A stretch of DNA of 64,000 nucleotides from Rhodocyclales bacterium. Its GTDB lineage: Bacteria > Pseudomonadota > Gammaproteobacteria > Burkholderiales > Rhodocyclaceae. The position numbers and the translations under genes were made by a program. The notes under the pieces are model-generated. The model was not told the DNA's origin. It saw nothing but the letters and a program-made list of their open reading frames with translations, and ran no database searches. Positions 28,097-37,058 of this stretch are shown piece after piece (the first letter of the stretch is position 1; the number at the start of each line of letters is the position of its first letter). The stretch spans positions 1 to 64,000 of the forward strand of contig JAQGMF010000015.1 of the NCBI GenBank assembly GCA_028292505.1, read 5' to 3'.

Positions 28097-30058
28097 TCAG
28101 GGCTTCGGCGAAGCAGGCCCGGGCAGGTTCTCCAGAAACGCCACCACCTCGTCGAGCACGCGCGTCCTGCGCATCGGCGGCAGACTCTGCCATACCCGTT
28201 TGCCATAGGGCTTGGTGAGCATGCGCGGGTCGCAGATCATCAATACACCGTGATCGCGCTCACTGCGGATAAGACGACCAGCACCCTGCTTCATGTTAAT
28301 GACGGCACGCGGCAACTGGTACTCCATGAACGGATTGCGGCCCTGTTTTTCCATCCATTCGACGCGCGCCTTGAGCACGGGATCATCGGGCGGCGCAAAG
28401 GGCATCTTGTCGATTATGACAACCGAGAGTGCATCGCCGGGCACGTCAACGCCCTCCCAGAAACTCTGGCTGGCGACGAGAACAGCATTGCCCAGACGCC
28501 GGAAGCGCTCCAGCAATTCGGTGCGCGAGCCCTGCCCCTGCATGAGCAAGGGAAAGTCCAGCCCTTCCTGCGCAAAGCGTGTTTCCAGACCTTCATGCAC
28601 GCGCTGCATGGCGCGCAAGGACGTGCATAAAACGAAGGTACGGCCCTGCGCAGCACGAATCACCGGAAACGCGGCCTCGATGACGGCGTCGGTATAAGCC
28701 ATGCTGTTCGGGTCGGGCATGCCTTCGGGTGCGTACAGCACGGCCTGCTCGGCATATTCGAACGGGCTACCCCACATGGCCGTCTCGGGCGGTGGATCGA
28801 GCAGCGACAAGCCCAGCTCGTTGTTGTAGTGCTCGAAGCTCTTGCCGACCGCCAGCGTAGCCGAAGTGAATATCCAGCTCTTGGCGTTGCCCTCGACCTG
28901 CTTCTTGAAAATATCGGCCACACGCAGCGGCGTGACGTTGAGCGAGGCCGACTGGCTGAACACTTCGACCCAGCGGATCAGGTCAGGCTCTTTCATTTTG
29001 CGCCAGCGCTCGATGCGCTGCGCGATCACCGTGCCACGCTGCCAGCACTTTTCAAGTCCTTCCGAGCGCTCAGCCTGCGATTCGGCAAGCTTCACGAATT
29101 CCACAAACTCGCTTTCCAGCGCATCGACTGCTTTGTGGAATTCGAGGTTGTCGCTCATCTGCGCATAGCCAAAACGCGCGTTCTCGCCGCTGATCGTCAG
29201 GCGCAGATCACGTGCGGCTTTTTCGAGCGCGCGCGTGGCGTCCTGCAGGGGCATGAAGTCCTTTGCGGCGGCGATGCATTCGTGACGCGTGTCGCGCGCC
29301 AGATCGAGGACCTGTCCGGTGGACACGCTCTCGCCAAAAAACAGGCTGGCGGTTTCCGGCAACTGGTGCGCTTCGTCGAATACGACGGTATTGAAGGCAG
29401 GCAGCAGCTCGGCCATGCCTTCATCGCGCAGCATGAGGTCGGCGAAGAACAGGTGATGATTGACCACCACCACGTCGGCCTCCTGCGCATTGCGCCGCGC
29501 CGCCATCACAAAGCAGTCCTTGGCAAAAGAGCATTCCTGGCCGAGACAGTTCTCGCGCGTCGACGTTGCTGCGAGCCACACGGTGGCGTCTTCCGGCACG
29601 TCGGCGCACTCGGCCTTGTCGCCGGTCTGCGTACGCTCCATCCAGCGCGAAATCTGCTGGATGTAGTGCACGTCTTCGCGATTCAGAAAACGTCCGTCCG
29701 TCTTCGAATTCTTGATATGATAATGACATGCATAGTTGGCACGCCCCTTGAGCAAGGCCACCGATACAGGCAGCTTGAGCGCCTTGCGCACGGCCGGCAG
29801 GTCGCGATGGAACAGCTGATCTTGCAGCGTCTTGGTGCCGGTGGAAATGATGACCTTGCCGCCAGACAGCAGCGCGGGAACGAGATATGCGTATGTCTTA
29901 CCGGTGCCGGTGCCGGCCTCGGCCACGAGCACGCGATTGCCCTTGATGGCACGGGAAATCGCCGCCGCCATTTCGGCCTGCTGCAGTCGAGGCTTGAAGC
30001 CGGGAATGACGCGAGCGAGCGTACCGTCTTCGCAAAAATGGCTTTCGATGTCCTGCAT
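28097..30058 (-). CDS. DinG/YoaA-type ATP-dependent DNA helicase with Fe-S cluster
   Basis: 653-residue superfamily 2 helicase of the XPD/Rad3-like group, active in DNA repair. Walker A AEAGTGTGKT at about 46-55; four candidate 4Fe-4S cysteines at C111, C171, C176 and C182 (NYAC, then ENCLGQEC, KDC); DEAH box at about 228-231 (VVFDEAHQLPE); C-terminal motif VI near MKQGAGRLIRSERDHG. Size and cysteine pattern match YoaA more than the longer E. coli DinG. Monocistronic, divergent from the hydroxylase gene. Confidence 0.93.
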   Translation of the reverse strand: MQDIESHFCEDGTLARVIPGFKPRLQQAEMAAAISRAIKGNRVLVAEAGTGTGKTYAYLVPALLSGGKVIISTGTKTLQDQLFHRDLPAVRKALKLPVSVALLKGRANYACHYHIKNSKTDGRFLNREDVHYIQQISRWMERTQTGDKAECADVPEDATVWLAATSTRENCLGQECSFAKDCFVMAARRNAQEADVVVVNHHLFFADLMLRDEGMAELLPAFNTVVFDEAHQLPETASLFFGESVSTGQVLDLARDTRHECIAAAKDFMPLQDATRALEKAARDLRLTISGENARFGYAQMSDNLEFHKAVDALESEFVEFVKLAESQAERSEGLEKCWQRGTVIAQRIERWRKMKEPDLIRWVEVFSQSASLNVTPLRVADIFKKQVEGNAKSWIFTSATLAVGKSFEHYNNELGLSLLDPPPETAMWGSPFEYAEQAVLYAPEGMPDPNSMAYTDAVIEAAFPVIRAAQGRTFVLCTSLRAMQRVHEGLETRFAQEGLDFPLLMQGQGSRTELLERFRRLGNAVLVASQSFWEGVDVPGDALSVVIIDKMPFAPPDDPVLKARVEWMEKQGRNPFMEYQLPRAVINMKQGAGRLIRSERDHGVLMICDPRMLTKPYGKRVWQSLPPMRRTRVLDEVVAFLENLPGPASPKP

Positions 30059-30254
30059 GGGGAGGCGCTATGAAGTAGGACTTATCTTAACACGGCGCCC
30101 TGATCGGCCCGGCCGCAGCAGCGTGCGCAGACGCCGATTGTGAGTATCTGTCGGTAGCGCTAAAATCGGCATCCCGCTTGTGGAAACCTCCGGTATTTAC
30201 CCGGCGTTTGTGCCGCTTGCCGTACTCTTGCTCTTCCTCCTGCTCTTCCTCCTT

Positions 30255-31169
30255 ATGACAGCTCATATCCTGAAATGGTCGATCGTCGCCGTGGTGCTCG
30301 GCTCCGTGCTCTACGTGCATCTGCGCGGCCAGGTCAGGCACAAGTTCTTGCGGCAGCTGTTCGACCACTCGGCCATCATGGCCCCCATCAATGTGTTCAT
30401 GTACGCCTTCTCGCGCGTACCGACGATCCCGTTTCCGCCGGTCGCAGACTTTCCGGAAATGGCCAAGCTTCAGGAGCACTGGCAGGAAATTCGCGAGGAG
30501 GCGCTGCGCCTGCGTGAGCAGGAGATCATCCGTGCTGCGCAGAACAATGATGATGCGGGCTTCAATTCCTTCTTCAAATCCGGCTGGAAGCGCTTTTACC
30601 TGAAGTGGTACGGTGCAAGCCATCCTTCAGCCGAACAGCACTGCCCGCGCACGGTGGAAATCCTGCGTGGCCTGCCCTCGGTCAAGGCCGCCATGTTCGC
30701 CGAGTTGCCGGTCGGCGCCCATCTGCACAAGCATCGCGACCCATACGGCGGCTCGCTGCGCTATCACCTCGGGCTGGTCACGCCAAACAGCGATAGCTGC
30801 TGGATCGACGTCGACGGCAACCGCTATAGCTGGCGCGACGGCCAGAGTGTCATCTTCGACGAAACTTATATTCACGAAGCACGCAACGAGAGCGATTCGG
30901 ATCGCATCATTCTCTTCTGCGACATCGAGCGGCCGATGAAGTATCGCTGGGCACAGGCGATCAATACCTTTCTCGGCAACACCATCGTCACGGCGGCCAG
31001 TTCGCCGAACCAGGAAGGTGATCGTGTCGGCTTCATCAACAAGGTTTTCCACTTGGTCTGGGTGGCGGGCCAGTATCGCCGCCGCTTCAAGAAGTGGAAC
31101 AAGACGGTCTATCGACTCACCAAATTCGCCCTGATTGCTGGCGTTGCGGCATTCATCATATTCATCTGA
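30255..31169 (+). CDS. lpxO: LpxO-like lipid A hydroxylase (aspartyl/asparaginyl beta-hydroxylase family)
   Basis: 304 residues. An N-terminal membrane segment (WSIVAVVLGSVLYVHLRG) is followed by a catalytic domain with AELPVGAHLHKHRDPYGGSL and FDETYIHEARNES, which contain the Fe(II) and 2-oxoglutarate ligands, and a C-terminal membrane helix. LpxO adds a 2-hydroxyl to a lipid A acyl chain at the inner membrane. An in-frame GTG at 30180 would add 25 very hydrophobic residues; the ATG at 30255 matches the family start. Neither has a good Shine-Dalgarno. Confidence 0.85.
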   Translation: MTAHILKWSIVAVVLGSVLYVHLRGQVRHKFLRQLFDHSAIMAPINVFMYAFSRVPTIPFPPVADFPEMAKLQEHWQEIREEALRLREQEIIRAAQNNDDAGFNSFFKSGWKRFYLKWYGASHPSAEQHCPRTVEILRGLPSVKAAMFAELPVGAHLHKHRDPYGGSLRYHLGLVTPNSDSCWIDVDGNRYSWRDGQSVIFDETYIHEARNESDSDRIILFCDIERPMKYRWAQAINTFLGNTIVTAASSPNQEGDRVGFINKVFHLVWVAGQYRRRFKKWNKTVYRLTKFALIAGVAAFIIFI

Positions 31170-31282
31170 CGGCCTTTTGATGGGGTGAGCGCAACCGTTG
31201 CGCAGAAGCGAATTTGCCCGCATGCGCCGGCTGCGCTACATTGGGCTTCGTCCATCCTCTGCCCAGGGTTCCACCTTCCTCC

Positions 31283-33115
31283 ATGGCAAAGACCGCCAGC
31301 GCATCTGCCAGCTCCTCCACAAAAGCTCCCGGTGTCGAACCCGATCGTCGCCTGACGATCAAGGAATTACTGCGACTGATGCTCGACGACAAGCTGATTT
31401 CGCACGCGGAGGCGGAACACATTTTCTCCGGGCGGCAACTGCACAAGGCCGACGTGCACCCGCTGTCGATCATCGCCGACCAGAAACTCAAGTCGCCACA
31501 ACCGCCTCACAAGCTGCTTCACCTCGAAGCGCTTACCGAATGGCTGGCCAACAAGTTGTGCGTCGAGTACATGCACATCGATCCGTTGAAAATCCATTTC
31601 GCTTCGGTCACCGAAGTGATGCCGGCGGCATATGCGGCACGCCTCAAGGTGCTCCCCGTGCTCGTTACCAGCAGCGAAGTAGTGATCGCGACGGCCGAGC
31701 CATTCGAGCGCGATTGGGAGCGTGAGTTGCAGCCCATTCTCGGCAAGCCGATCCGCCGCGTGCTGGCCAACCCGGTCGACATCGAACGCTTCCAGATCGA
31801 GTTCTACAATCTCGCGCGCTCCGTCAAGAACGCCACGGGCGACCAGCAACGCGGCAGTGCGCTGACCAATTTCGAGCAACTCGTCGACCTGAGCGACAGC
31901 ACCCGCCAGTTCGACGCCAATGAGCAGCACATCGTGCGCATCGTCGACTGGCTGTGGCAGTACGCCTTCGATCAGCGTGCCTCGGATATCCACGTCGAAC
32001 CGCGCCGTGACATCGGCATCGTGCGTTTCCGTATCGACGGCGTGCTGCATCAGGTCTACCAGTTGCCGATGACGGTCATCAACGCGATGACCAGCCGCAT
32101 CAAGATTCTCGGCCGCATGGATGTCGTCGAAAAGCGCCGTCCGCAGGATGGGCGCATCAAGACGCGCACGCCGCAAGGCACAGAAGTGGAATTGCGCCTG
32201 TCGACCTTGCCGACAGCGTTCGGCGAAAAACTCGTGATGCGTATTTTCGATCCGGACGTGCTGGTGCGCAGCTTCACCGAAATGGGCTTCACCGAAGACG
32301 ACCAGCAGCGTTGGGATCACATGACGAAGCAACCCAACGGCATAATTCTGGTCACTGGTCCGACAGGCTCTGGCAAGACGACGACGCTCTACTCCACGCT
32401 CAAGCAGCTCGCCACGCCGGAAGTGAACGTGTGCACGATCGAAGACCCGATCGAAATGGTCGAGGACGCCTTCAACCAGATGCAGGCACAGGCATCCATC
32501 GACCTGGGCTTCGCCGACGGCGTGCGTGCCTTGCTGCGGCAAGACCCCGACATCATCATGATCGGCGAAATACGCGATCTGGAGACGGCCGATATGGCGA
32601 TCCAGGCCGCCCTCACCGGCCACCTCGTGCTATCCACTTTGCATACCAACGACGCGCCGTCGGCCATCACACGTCTGCTCGATCTCGGCGTACCGGCCTA
32701 CCTCATCAACTCGACCCTGCTAGGTGTGATGGGTCAGCGCCTCGTCCGAACCCTCTGCTCGCATTGCAAGAAACCGTCGCCCATGGAAGGCAACGATGAA
32801 GCGAACTGGGCGCAGCTTGTCGCGCCCTTCAAGTCGGCAGCACCTGCACAGGTGTATCGCCCTGTTGGTTGCCTGGAATGTCGCAACACCGGCTATCGCG
32901 GCCGCATGGGCATCTACGAAACCCTCTTGATGTCGGCGGGCATCCGCCAGCATGTCACGGCCGGCGCCGACCTCGCACTCATTCGCCAGACGGCCTATCG
33001 CGAAGGTATGAAGCCGCTGCGCATTTCCGGCGCAATGAAAGTTGCCAAGGGAATCACCACGCTGGATGAGGTCATCAAGGTCGCACCGCCTGCGTCGGAC
33101 GATACCGCAGCTTAG
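31283..33115 (+). CDS. GspE/PilB/PulE-family ATPase outside a secretion operon
   Basis: 610 residues. The N-terminal region (about 25-170) resembles the GspE/MshE N-terminal domains. The motor domain has Walker A GPTGSGKTTT at about 359, the Asp-box region [20 protein letters not shown] at about 421, and a zinc tetracysteine (CSHC near 490, CLEC near 530). It encodes an assembly ATPase for type IV pili, pseudopili or a related machine, but no pilin, PilC or secretin is adjacent. The start MAKTASAS at 31283 is taken over an extension to 31214. Confidence 0.9.
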   Translation: MAKTASASASSSTKAPGVEPDRRLTIKELLRLMLDDKLISHAEAEHIFSGRQLHKADVHPLSIIADQKLKSPQPPHKLLHLEALTEWLANKLCVEYMHIDPLKIHFASVTEVMPAAYAARLKVLPVLVTSSEVVIATAEPFERDWERELQPILGKPIRRVLANPVDIERFQIEFYNLARSVKNATGDQQRGSALTNFEQLVDLSDSTRQFDANEQHIVRIVDWLWQYAFDQRASDIHVEPRRDIGIVRFRIDGVLHQVYQLPMTVINAMTSRIKILGRMDVVEKRRPQDGRIKTRTPQGTEVELRLSTLPTAFGEKLVMRIFDPDVLVRSFTEMGFTEDDQQRWDHMTKQPNGIILVTGPTGSGKTTTLYSTLKQLATPEVNVCTIEDPIEMVEDAFNQMQAQASIDLGFADGVRALLRQDPDIIMIGEIRDLETADMAIQAALTGHLVLSTLHTNDAPSAITRLLDLGVPAYLINSTLLGVMGQRLVRTLCSHCKKPSPMEGNDEANWAQLVAPFKSAAPAQVYRPVGCLECRNTGYRGRMGIYETLLMSAGIRQHVTAGADLALIRQTAYREGMKPLRISGAMKVAKGITTLDEVIKVAPPASDDTAA

Positions 33116-33133
33116 ATCGCGGCCCTGTACCCG

Positions 33134-33880
33134 ATGGCGCGACTCAGGGATAATCTGGCGCCTTCAGCCTCATTCACATCCGAGACCCTTTTGACCCAGG
33201 CCCTTCGCTCCGCATCCAGCCACAAACTTCACTCGCCCTGGCGCCGCTTCCTGGCCTATCTCGACATGCTCTTCGTCGATCATGGGCTATTCCGCGTGAT
33301 CTACAACAATCTGCATGCCCTGCCCGGCGGCCTGTACCGCTGCAGTCAGCCCAGCCCCGGCCAGATCCGCAAGTACCAGCGCAAGTACGGCATCAAGACC
33401 ATCATCAACTTGCGCGGCGCCGACGACACCCTGCGCTATGCCTTGCAGGAAGACGTCTGCCAGGAGCTGGGTATCAAGCTCGTCAATCACAAGGGCATCC
33501 TGTCGCGCAGTGCGCCCGAGACCGAGGTTGTACTGGCCACGCAGCAACTCTTCGACAGCATCGAATATCCCGCGCTGGTCCATTGCAAGTCGGGCGCCGA
33601 CCGGGCAGGGTTCGCCAGCGCACTGTACCGCCTGTTCCGCCTGCACGAGCAGGCCGCCAAAGCCGAGCACGAACTGGACTGGACCTACGGCCACCTCAAG
33701 GGCTCGAAGACCGGTATCCTCGATTTCTTCTTCGAAGAATACGAAGCCTTCAATGCCCGGCAACCGACCGACTTCGTGACCTGGTTGACGCAGCACTACG
33801 ACCGCGATGCACTGAAGGCAAAATTCAAGGTGCGCGGTATCGCAGACTTCGTTGTCGACAAACTGTTGCGGCGCGAATAA
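33134..33880 (+). CDS. Tyrosine/dual-specificity phosphatase-like protein
   Basis: 248 residues. Contains the CX5R catalytic loop in ALVHCKSGADRAGFAS (about 150-160), with GIKTIINLRGADD upstream as the conserved strand and general acid region. Such DSP-fold proteins next to msbA may act on phospholipid, lipid A or protein phosphate; the substrate is not known. The start is uncertain: the first 30 residues are not conserved in appearance and a TTG at 33191 is possible. It follows the ATPase gene by 18 nt. Confidence 0.85.
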   Translation: MARLRDNLAPSASFTSETLLTQALRSASSHKLHSPWRRFLAYLDMLFVDHGLFRVIYNNLHALPGGLYRCSQPSPGQIRKYQRKYGIKTIINLRGADDTLRYALQEDVCQELGIKLVNHKGILSRSAPETEVVLATQQLFDSIEYPALVHCKSGADRAGFASALYRLFRLHEQAAKAEHELDWTYGHLKGSKTGILDFFFEEYEAFNARQPTDFVTWLTQHYDRDALKAKFKVRGIADFVVDKLLRRE

Positions 33881-33914
33881 GTGAAAACCAGACATCCAAA
33901 CCTGTAAGTACGCC

Positions 33915-33992
33915 GTCATTCCCGCGAAAGCGGGAATCCACTCTACGCGACACCTGTGCCATTGAGTGGATTCCCGCTTTCGCGGGAATGAC
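33915..33992. repeat. Paired inverted REP-like element (CCCGC type)
   Basis: GTCATTCCCGCGAAAGCGGG then AATCCACT, and its exact reverse complement ending at 33992: a 28-bp perfect inverted repeat with about 22 nt between. It separates the phosphatase gene from msbA. Confidence 0.85.
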
Positions 33993-34041
33993 GAATTGAA
34001 GTTGGTGCCTGAACAAGCGATCACTGAATCAATCGGTTAAC

Positions 34042-35865
34042 GTGAAAGACTCCTTCCTCCTCTACAAGCGACTGCTCGGCTACATCGCCCCTTACTGGCG
34101 TGTCGTGCTCCTGTCTTTCGCAGCCATGGCCGTAGCGGCGGCTTGCGCGCCTGCGATGCCGGCACTGCTGCAGCCGCTCATCGACAACTTCAACGCCCAT
34201 GGCGGCATCTCAGCGGCGGCAGCTCCCATACATGACAACGGAATCGTTACCCATGTGACTGCCTGGCTGGCGCATCTGAAGCGCGCCATGACAAATGACA
34301 TACGCCTCATTCCATTGCTGATCTTCGCTGTCGCCGTCATCAAGGGCATCACCGACTATGTCGCCAGCGTATCGAGCCAGTGGGTGTCGAACAAGGCGAT
34401 CCAGGACATCCGCGAAGACGTGTTCCGCCACCAGATGCTTCTGCCCGTCGCGGAGCACCAGAAGCAGACTTCCGGCCGCATGCTGTCGCGCATTTCCTAT
34501 GACATCGGTCAGGCCGGCAGCGCCCTGTCGACCGCCTGGATCGTCGTCATCCAGGACTCGCTGACCATCCTGTTCCTGACCATCACCCTGCTCGTCACGG
34601 CCTGGGAGTTGACCCTGGTGATCATCGCCATTGCACCTGTCGTCGCCTGGATCATTCGTCAGGCCAGCTCGAAGATGCGCAGCTCCAGCCGCGACATGCA
34701 GGGCACCATGGCATCCCTAACCAATATCGTCGAAGAGTCGTTGGCTGGCCTCAAGGAGATCAAGATCTTCGGCACCCAGGCGCACGAGAACCAGCGCTTT
34801 CGCCGCATCGGCACGCAGCTACGCCGCGAGACCATGCGCGTCGTGCGCGTCTCCTCGCTGAATGTGCCGCTGGTACAGATCCTCGCTTCCGGCGCCATTG
34901 CCATCGTCATATTCGTCGCCACTTCGCTGTCGCACAGCCGCGATTTTTCATCGGGCCAATTCGTTGCGTATATCACGACAATGGCATTGCTGTTCGAGCC
35001 GATCCGTCGCCTGACCAACGTGAATTCGACGATCCAGCGTGGCCTGGCGGGCGCGCAGAGCATCTTCGAGCTGCTCGACACGCCACCCGAAAAAGACACC
35101 GGCAAGCTGGCGCCGCCGCACGTGCATGGCGCGATCCGCTTCGACAAGATCGGCTTCCGCTATCCAGGGCAGGAACGCGCGGCACTGGCGGACTTCAGCC
35201 TCAATGTCGCCGCCGGCGAGACGGTGGCCTTCGTCGGCGCCTCGGGCAGCGGCAAGACCACCTTGATGAGTCTCATCGCACGCTTCTTCGATGCCGATCA
35301 GGGCCGCATCCTCATCGATGGCACGCCGATCGATGCGATGCCGCTCGCCGCGCTACGCGTACAGCTGGCGCTGGTCGGCCAGCATGCTGCCCTCTTCGAC
35401 GATACGGTTGCCAGTAACATCGCCTATGGCAAGCAGGACGCGACACAAGACGATCTGCATCGCGCAGCAGCCCAGGCGCACGCACTGGAATTCATCGAAC
35501 AACTGCCACAGGGCTTCGACACGCGCATCGGCACCAACGGCAATTTGCTCTCCGGCGGTCAACGCCAGCGTCTGGCGATTGCCCGCGCCTTCCTCAAGAA
35601 CGCGCCCATCCTGTTGCTCGACGAAGCCACCTCGGCGCTCGATAACGAATCCGAACGCGTGGTACGCGAAGCGCTCGTCGAGCTGCGCCGCAACCGCACC
35701 GTGCTGGTCATCGCCCATCGTCTCACCACCATCCGCGATGCCAATCGCATTGTCGTGATGGAACACGGCCGCATCGTCGAGATCGGCACACACGCCGAAC
35801 TACTGGCCGCCGACGGCGCCTATGCGCGTCTGCTGGCCAGCGGCGAAGAGATCATCCAGGACTGA
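34042..35865 (+). CDS. msbA: Lipid A export ATP-binding/permease protein MsbA
   Basis: 607 residues, a homodimeric ABC half-transporter that flips core-lipid A across the inner membrane. The membrane domain (about 1-325) has roughly six helices; the ATPase domain has Walker A VGASGSGKTT near 397, signature LSGGQRQRLAIARAF near 503 and Walker B LLLDEATSAL near 525. GTG start. Placement near an LpxO-like gene supports a lipid A role, although general multidrug ABC exporters look similar. Confidence 0.92.
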   Translation: MKDSFLLYKRLLGYIAPYWRVVLLSFAAMAVAAACAPAMPALLQPLIDNFNAHGGISAAAAPIHDNGIVTHVTAWLAHLKRAMTNDIRLIPLLIFAVAVIKGITDYVASVSSQWVSNKAIQDIREDVFRHQMLLPVAEHQKQTSGRMLSRISYDIGQAGSALSTAWIVVIQDSLTILFLTITLLVTAWELTLVIIAIAPVVAWIIRQASSKMRSSSRDMQGTMASLTNIVEESLAGLKEIKIFGTQAHENQRFRRIGTQLRRETMRVVRVSSLNVPLVQILASGAIAIVIFVATSLSHSRDFSSGQFVAYITTMALLFEPIRRLTNVNSTIQRGLAGAQSIFELLDTPPEKDTGKLAPPHVHGAIRFDKIGFRYPGQERAALADFSLNVAAGETVAFVGASGSGKTTLMSLIARFFDADQGRILIDGTPIDAMPLAALRVQLALVGQHAALFDDTVASNIAYGKQDATQDDLHRAAAQAHALEFIEQLPQGFDTRIGTNGNLLSGGQRQRLAIARAFLKNAPILLLDEATSALDNESERVVREALVELRRNRTVLVIAHRLTTIRDANRIVVMEHGRIVEIGTHAELLAADGAYARLLASGEEIIQD

Positions 35866-35880
35866 CACGGATCGTGGCTA

Positions 35881-35908
35881 TTGATACAGGCATCTCAGTA
35901 GGCACAAT
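35881..35908 (+). promoter_or_regulatory. Candidate promoter of the deaminase-acyltransferase pair
   Basis: TTGATA (35881-35886), 16 nt, CACAAT (35903-35908), 44 nt before the deaminase ATG, which has AAGGAG nearby. Predicted by eye; the -10 is only a moderate match. Confidence 0.35.
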
Positions 35909-35952
35909 AGTCGCTTGAAATCGGCAACCCTCTCAACGACAAGGAGCCGTTC

Positions 35953-36405
35953 ATGATCACAATCGACCACCAAGCCCTGCTGCAAGTCGCCATCGAAGAA
36001 GCGCGGTTAGGCCTTGCCGAAGGCGGCGTGCCGGTCGGCGGCGCGCTGTTCGCCGCGGATGGCAGCCTGCTGGGGCGCGGCCATAACCGGCGCGTGCAGG
36101 AAGACGACCCCTCCATTCACGGCGAGACCGATGCGTTCCGCAAAGCCGGCCGCCAACGCAGCTACCGCGACAAGATCATGGTCACGACGCTGGCGCCGTG
36201 CTGGTTCTGCAGCGGACTGATCCGTCAATTCAACATCGGCACCGTGATCGTCGGCGAGTCGGTCAACTTTCCGGGCGGTATCGACTGGCTGCGCGAAAAC
36301 GGCGTGACGGTCATCGACATGGCTTCGCCCGAATGCATCGATATGATGTCCGAATACATCGTCAACAATCCTGCAGTGTGGAACGAGGACATCGGCGAAG
36401 AATGA
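35953..36405 (+). CDS. Nucleoside/cytosine deaminase family protein
   Basis: 150 residues, zinc-dependent CDA fold. HGETDAF supplies the His ligand and catalytic Glu, and LAPCWFCSGLI the two Cys ligands (PCxxC). VPVGGALF and IGTVIVGESVNFPGGIDWL resemble yeast-type cytosine deaminase more than tRNA adenosine deaminase TadA. The likely reaction is cytosine to uracil, or deamination of a related base. Eight nt separate it from the acyltransferase gene. Confidence 0.87.
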   Translation: MITIDHQALLQVAIEEARLGLAEGGVPVGGALFAADGSLLGRGHNRRVQEDDPSIHGETDAFRKAGRQRSYRDKIMVTTLAPCWFCSGLIRQFNIGTVIVGESVNFPGGIDWLRENGVTVIDMASPECIDMMSEYIVNNPAVWNEDIGEE

Positions 36406-36412
36406 AGGCCCA

Positions 36413-36970
36413 ATGCTGAACTCACTGAAAGCCTTGCTACGCAGGCTTCTCGGCCGCATATTGCGTGTCGACAGGCTGGCCACGCTCAAGCGGCGCGGCC
36501 TGAGCGTCGGTGAGAATTTCTACATGCAGGACGGTTGCGTCATCGACGCCTGGCATTGCTGCCATATCCGCATCGGCAACGACGTCACCCTCGGCCCGAA
36601 CGTCACTCTCCTCGCGCACGACGCCAGTACGAAACGCGCACTGGGTTTTGTGCGCATTGCCAAAGTCACCATCGGCGACCGCGTCTTCATCGGCGCCGGC
36701 AGCATCGTGCTGCCCGGCGTCAGCATCGGCAATGACGTTGTAATAGGCGCCGGTAGCGTCGTCACACAGGACATTGCCGATGGCGCGCTCGCCGCCGGCA
36801 ATCCCGCCAGGGCGATCGGCATTACTGCAGAATACTTCGCGCGCAAACGTGACGAGATGTCTGGCGTGCCTTGCTTCGGCGAGGAATACACGCTGCGCGT
36901 GGGCATCGATGCCAAACGCATGATGGAGATGAATGAAAGAATGAAGGATGGGGTAGGCTATATCGTTTAA
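36413..36970 (+). CDS. Hexapeptide-repeat acyltransferase
   Basis: 185 residues forming a left-handed beta helix of the CatB/WbbJ/LacA type. Repeated hexapeptide motifs run from about residue 45 to 125 (IRIGNDVTLGPNVTLLAHDA, then VTIGDRVFIGAGSIVLPGVS and IGNDVVIGAGSVVTQDIADG). AAGNPARAIG is the typical exit from the helix. Such enzymes acetylate sugars of surface polysaccharides or small molecules; the acceptor cannot be told. Probably co-transcribed with the deaminase gene. Confidence 0.87.
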   Translation: MLNSLKALLRRLLGRILRVDRLATLKRRGLSVGENFYMQDGCVIDAWHCCHIRIGNDVTLGPNVTLLAHDASTKRALGFVRIAKVTIGDRVFIGAGSIVLPGVSIGNDVVIGAGSVVTQDIADGALAAGNPARAIGITAEYFARKRDEMSGVPCFGEEYTLRVGIDAKRMMEMNERMKDGVGYIV

Positions 36971-36978
36971 TGCAGCTT

Positions 36979-37004
36979 GTTATTCCCGCGAAAGCGGGAA
37001 TGAC
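36979..37004. repeat. Single REP-like palindrome in convergent gap (CCCGC type)
   Basis: GTTATTCCCGCGAAAGCGGG then AATGAC, a symmetric single copy 9 nt after the acyltransferase stop, between convergent genes. Confidence 0.75.
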
Positions 37005-37058
37005 GGATGAAACTGCAAACGCATCGTGCATTCGCGGCACGAACCAAAACAGCTTGCG

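Noticed and set aside
28829-30073. 414-residue ORF opposite the DinG-type helicase
   Set aside because: Antisense shadow of a gene with clear Walker A, DEAH and Fe-S motifs; no motif of its own.
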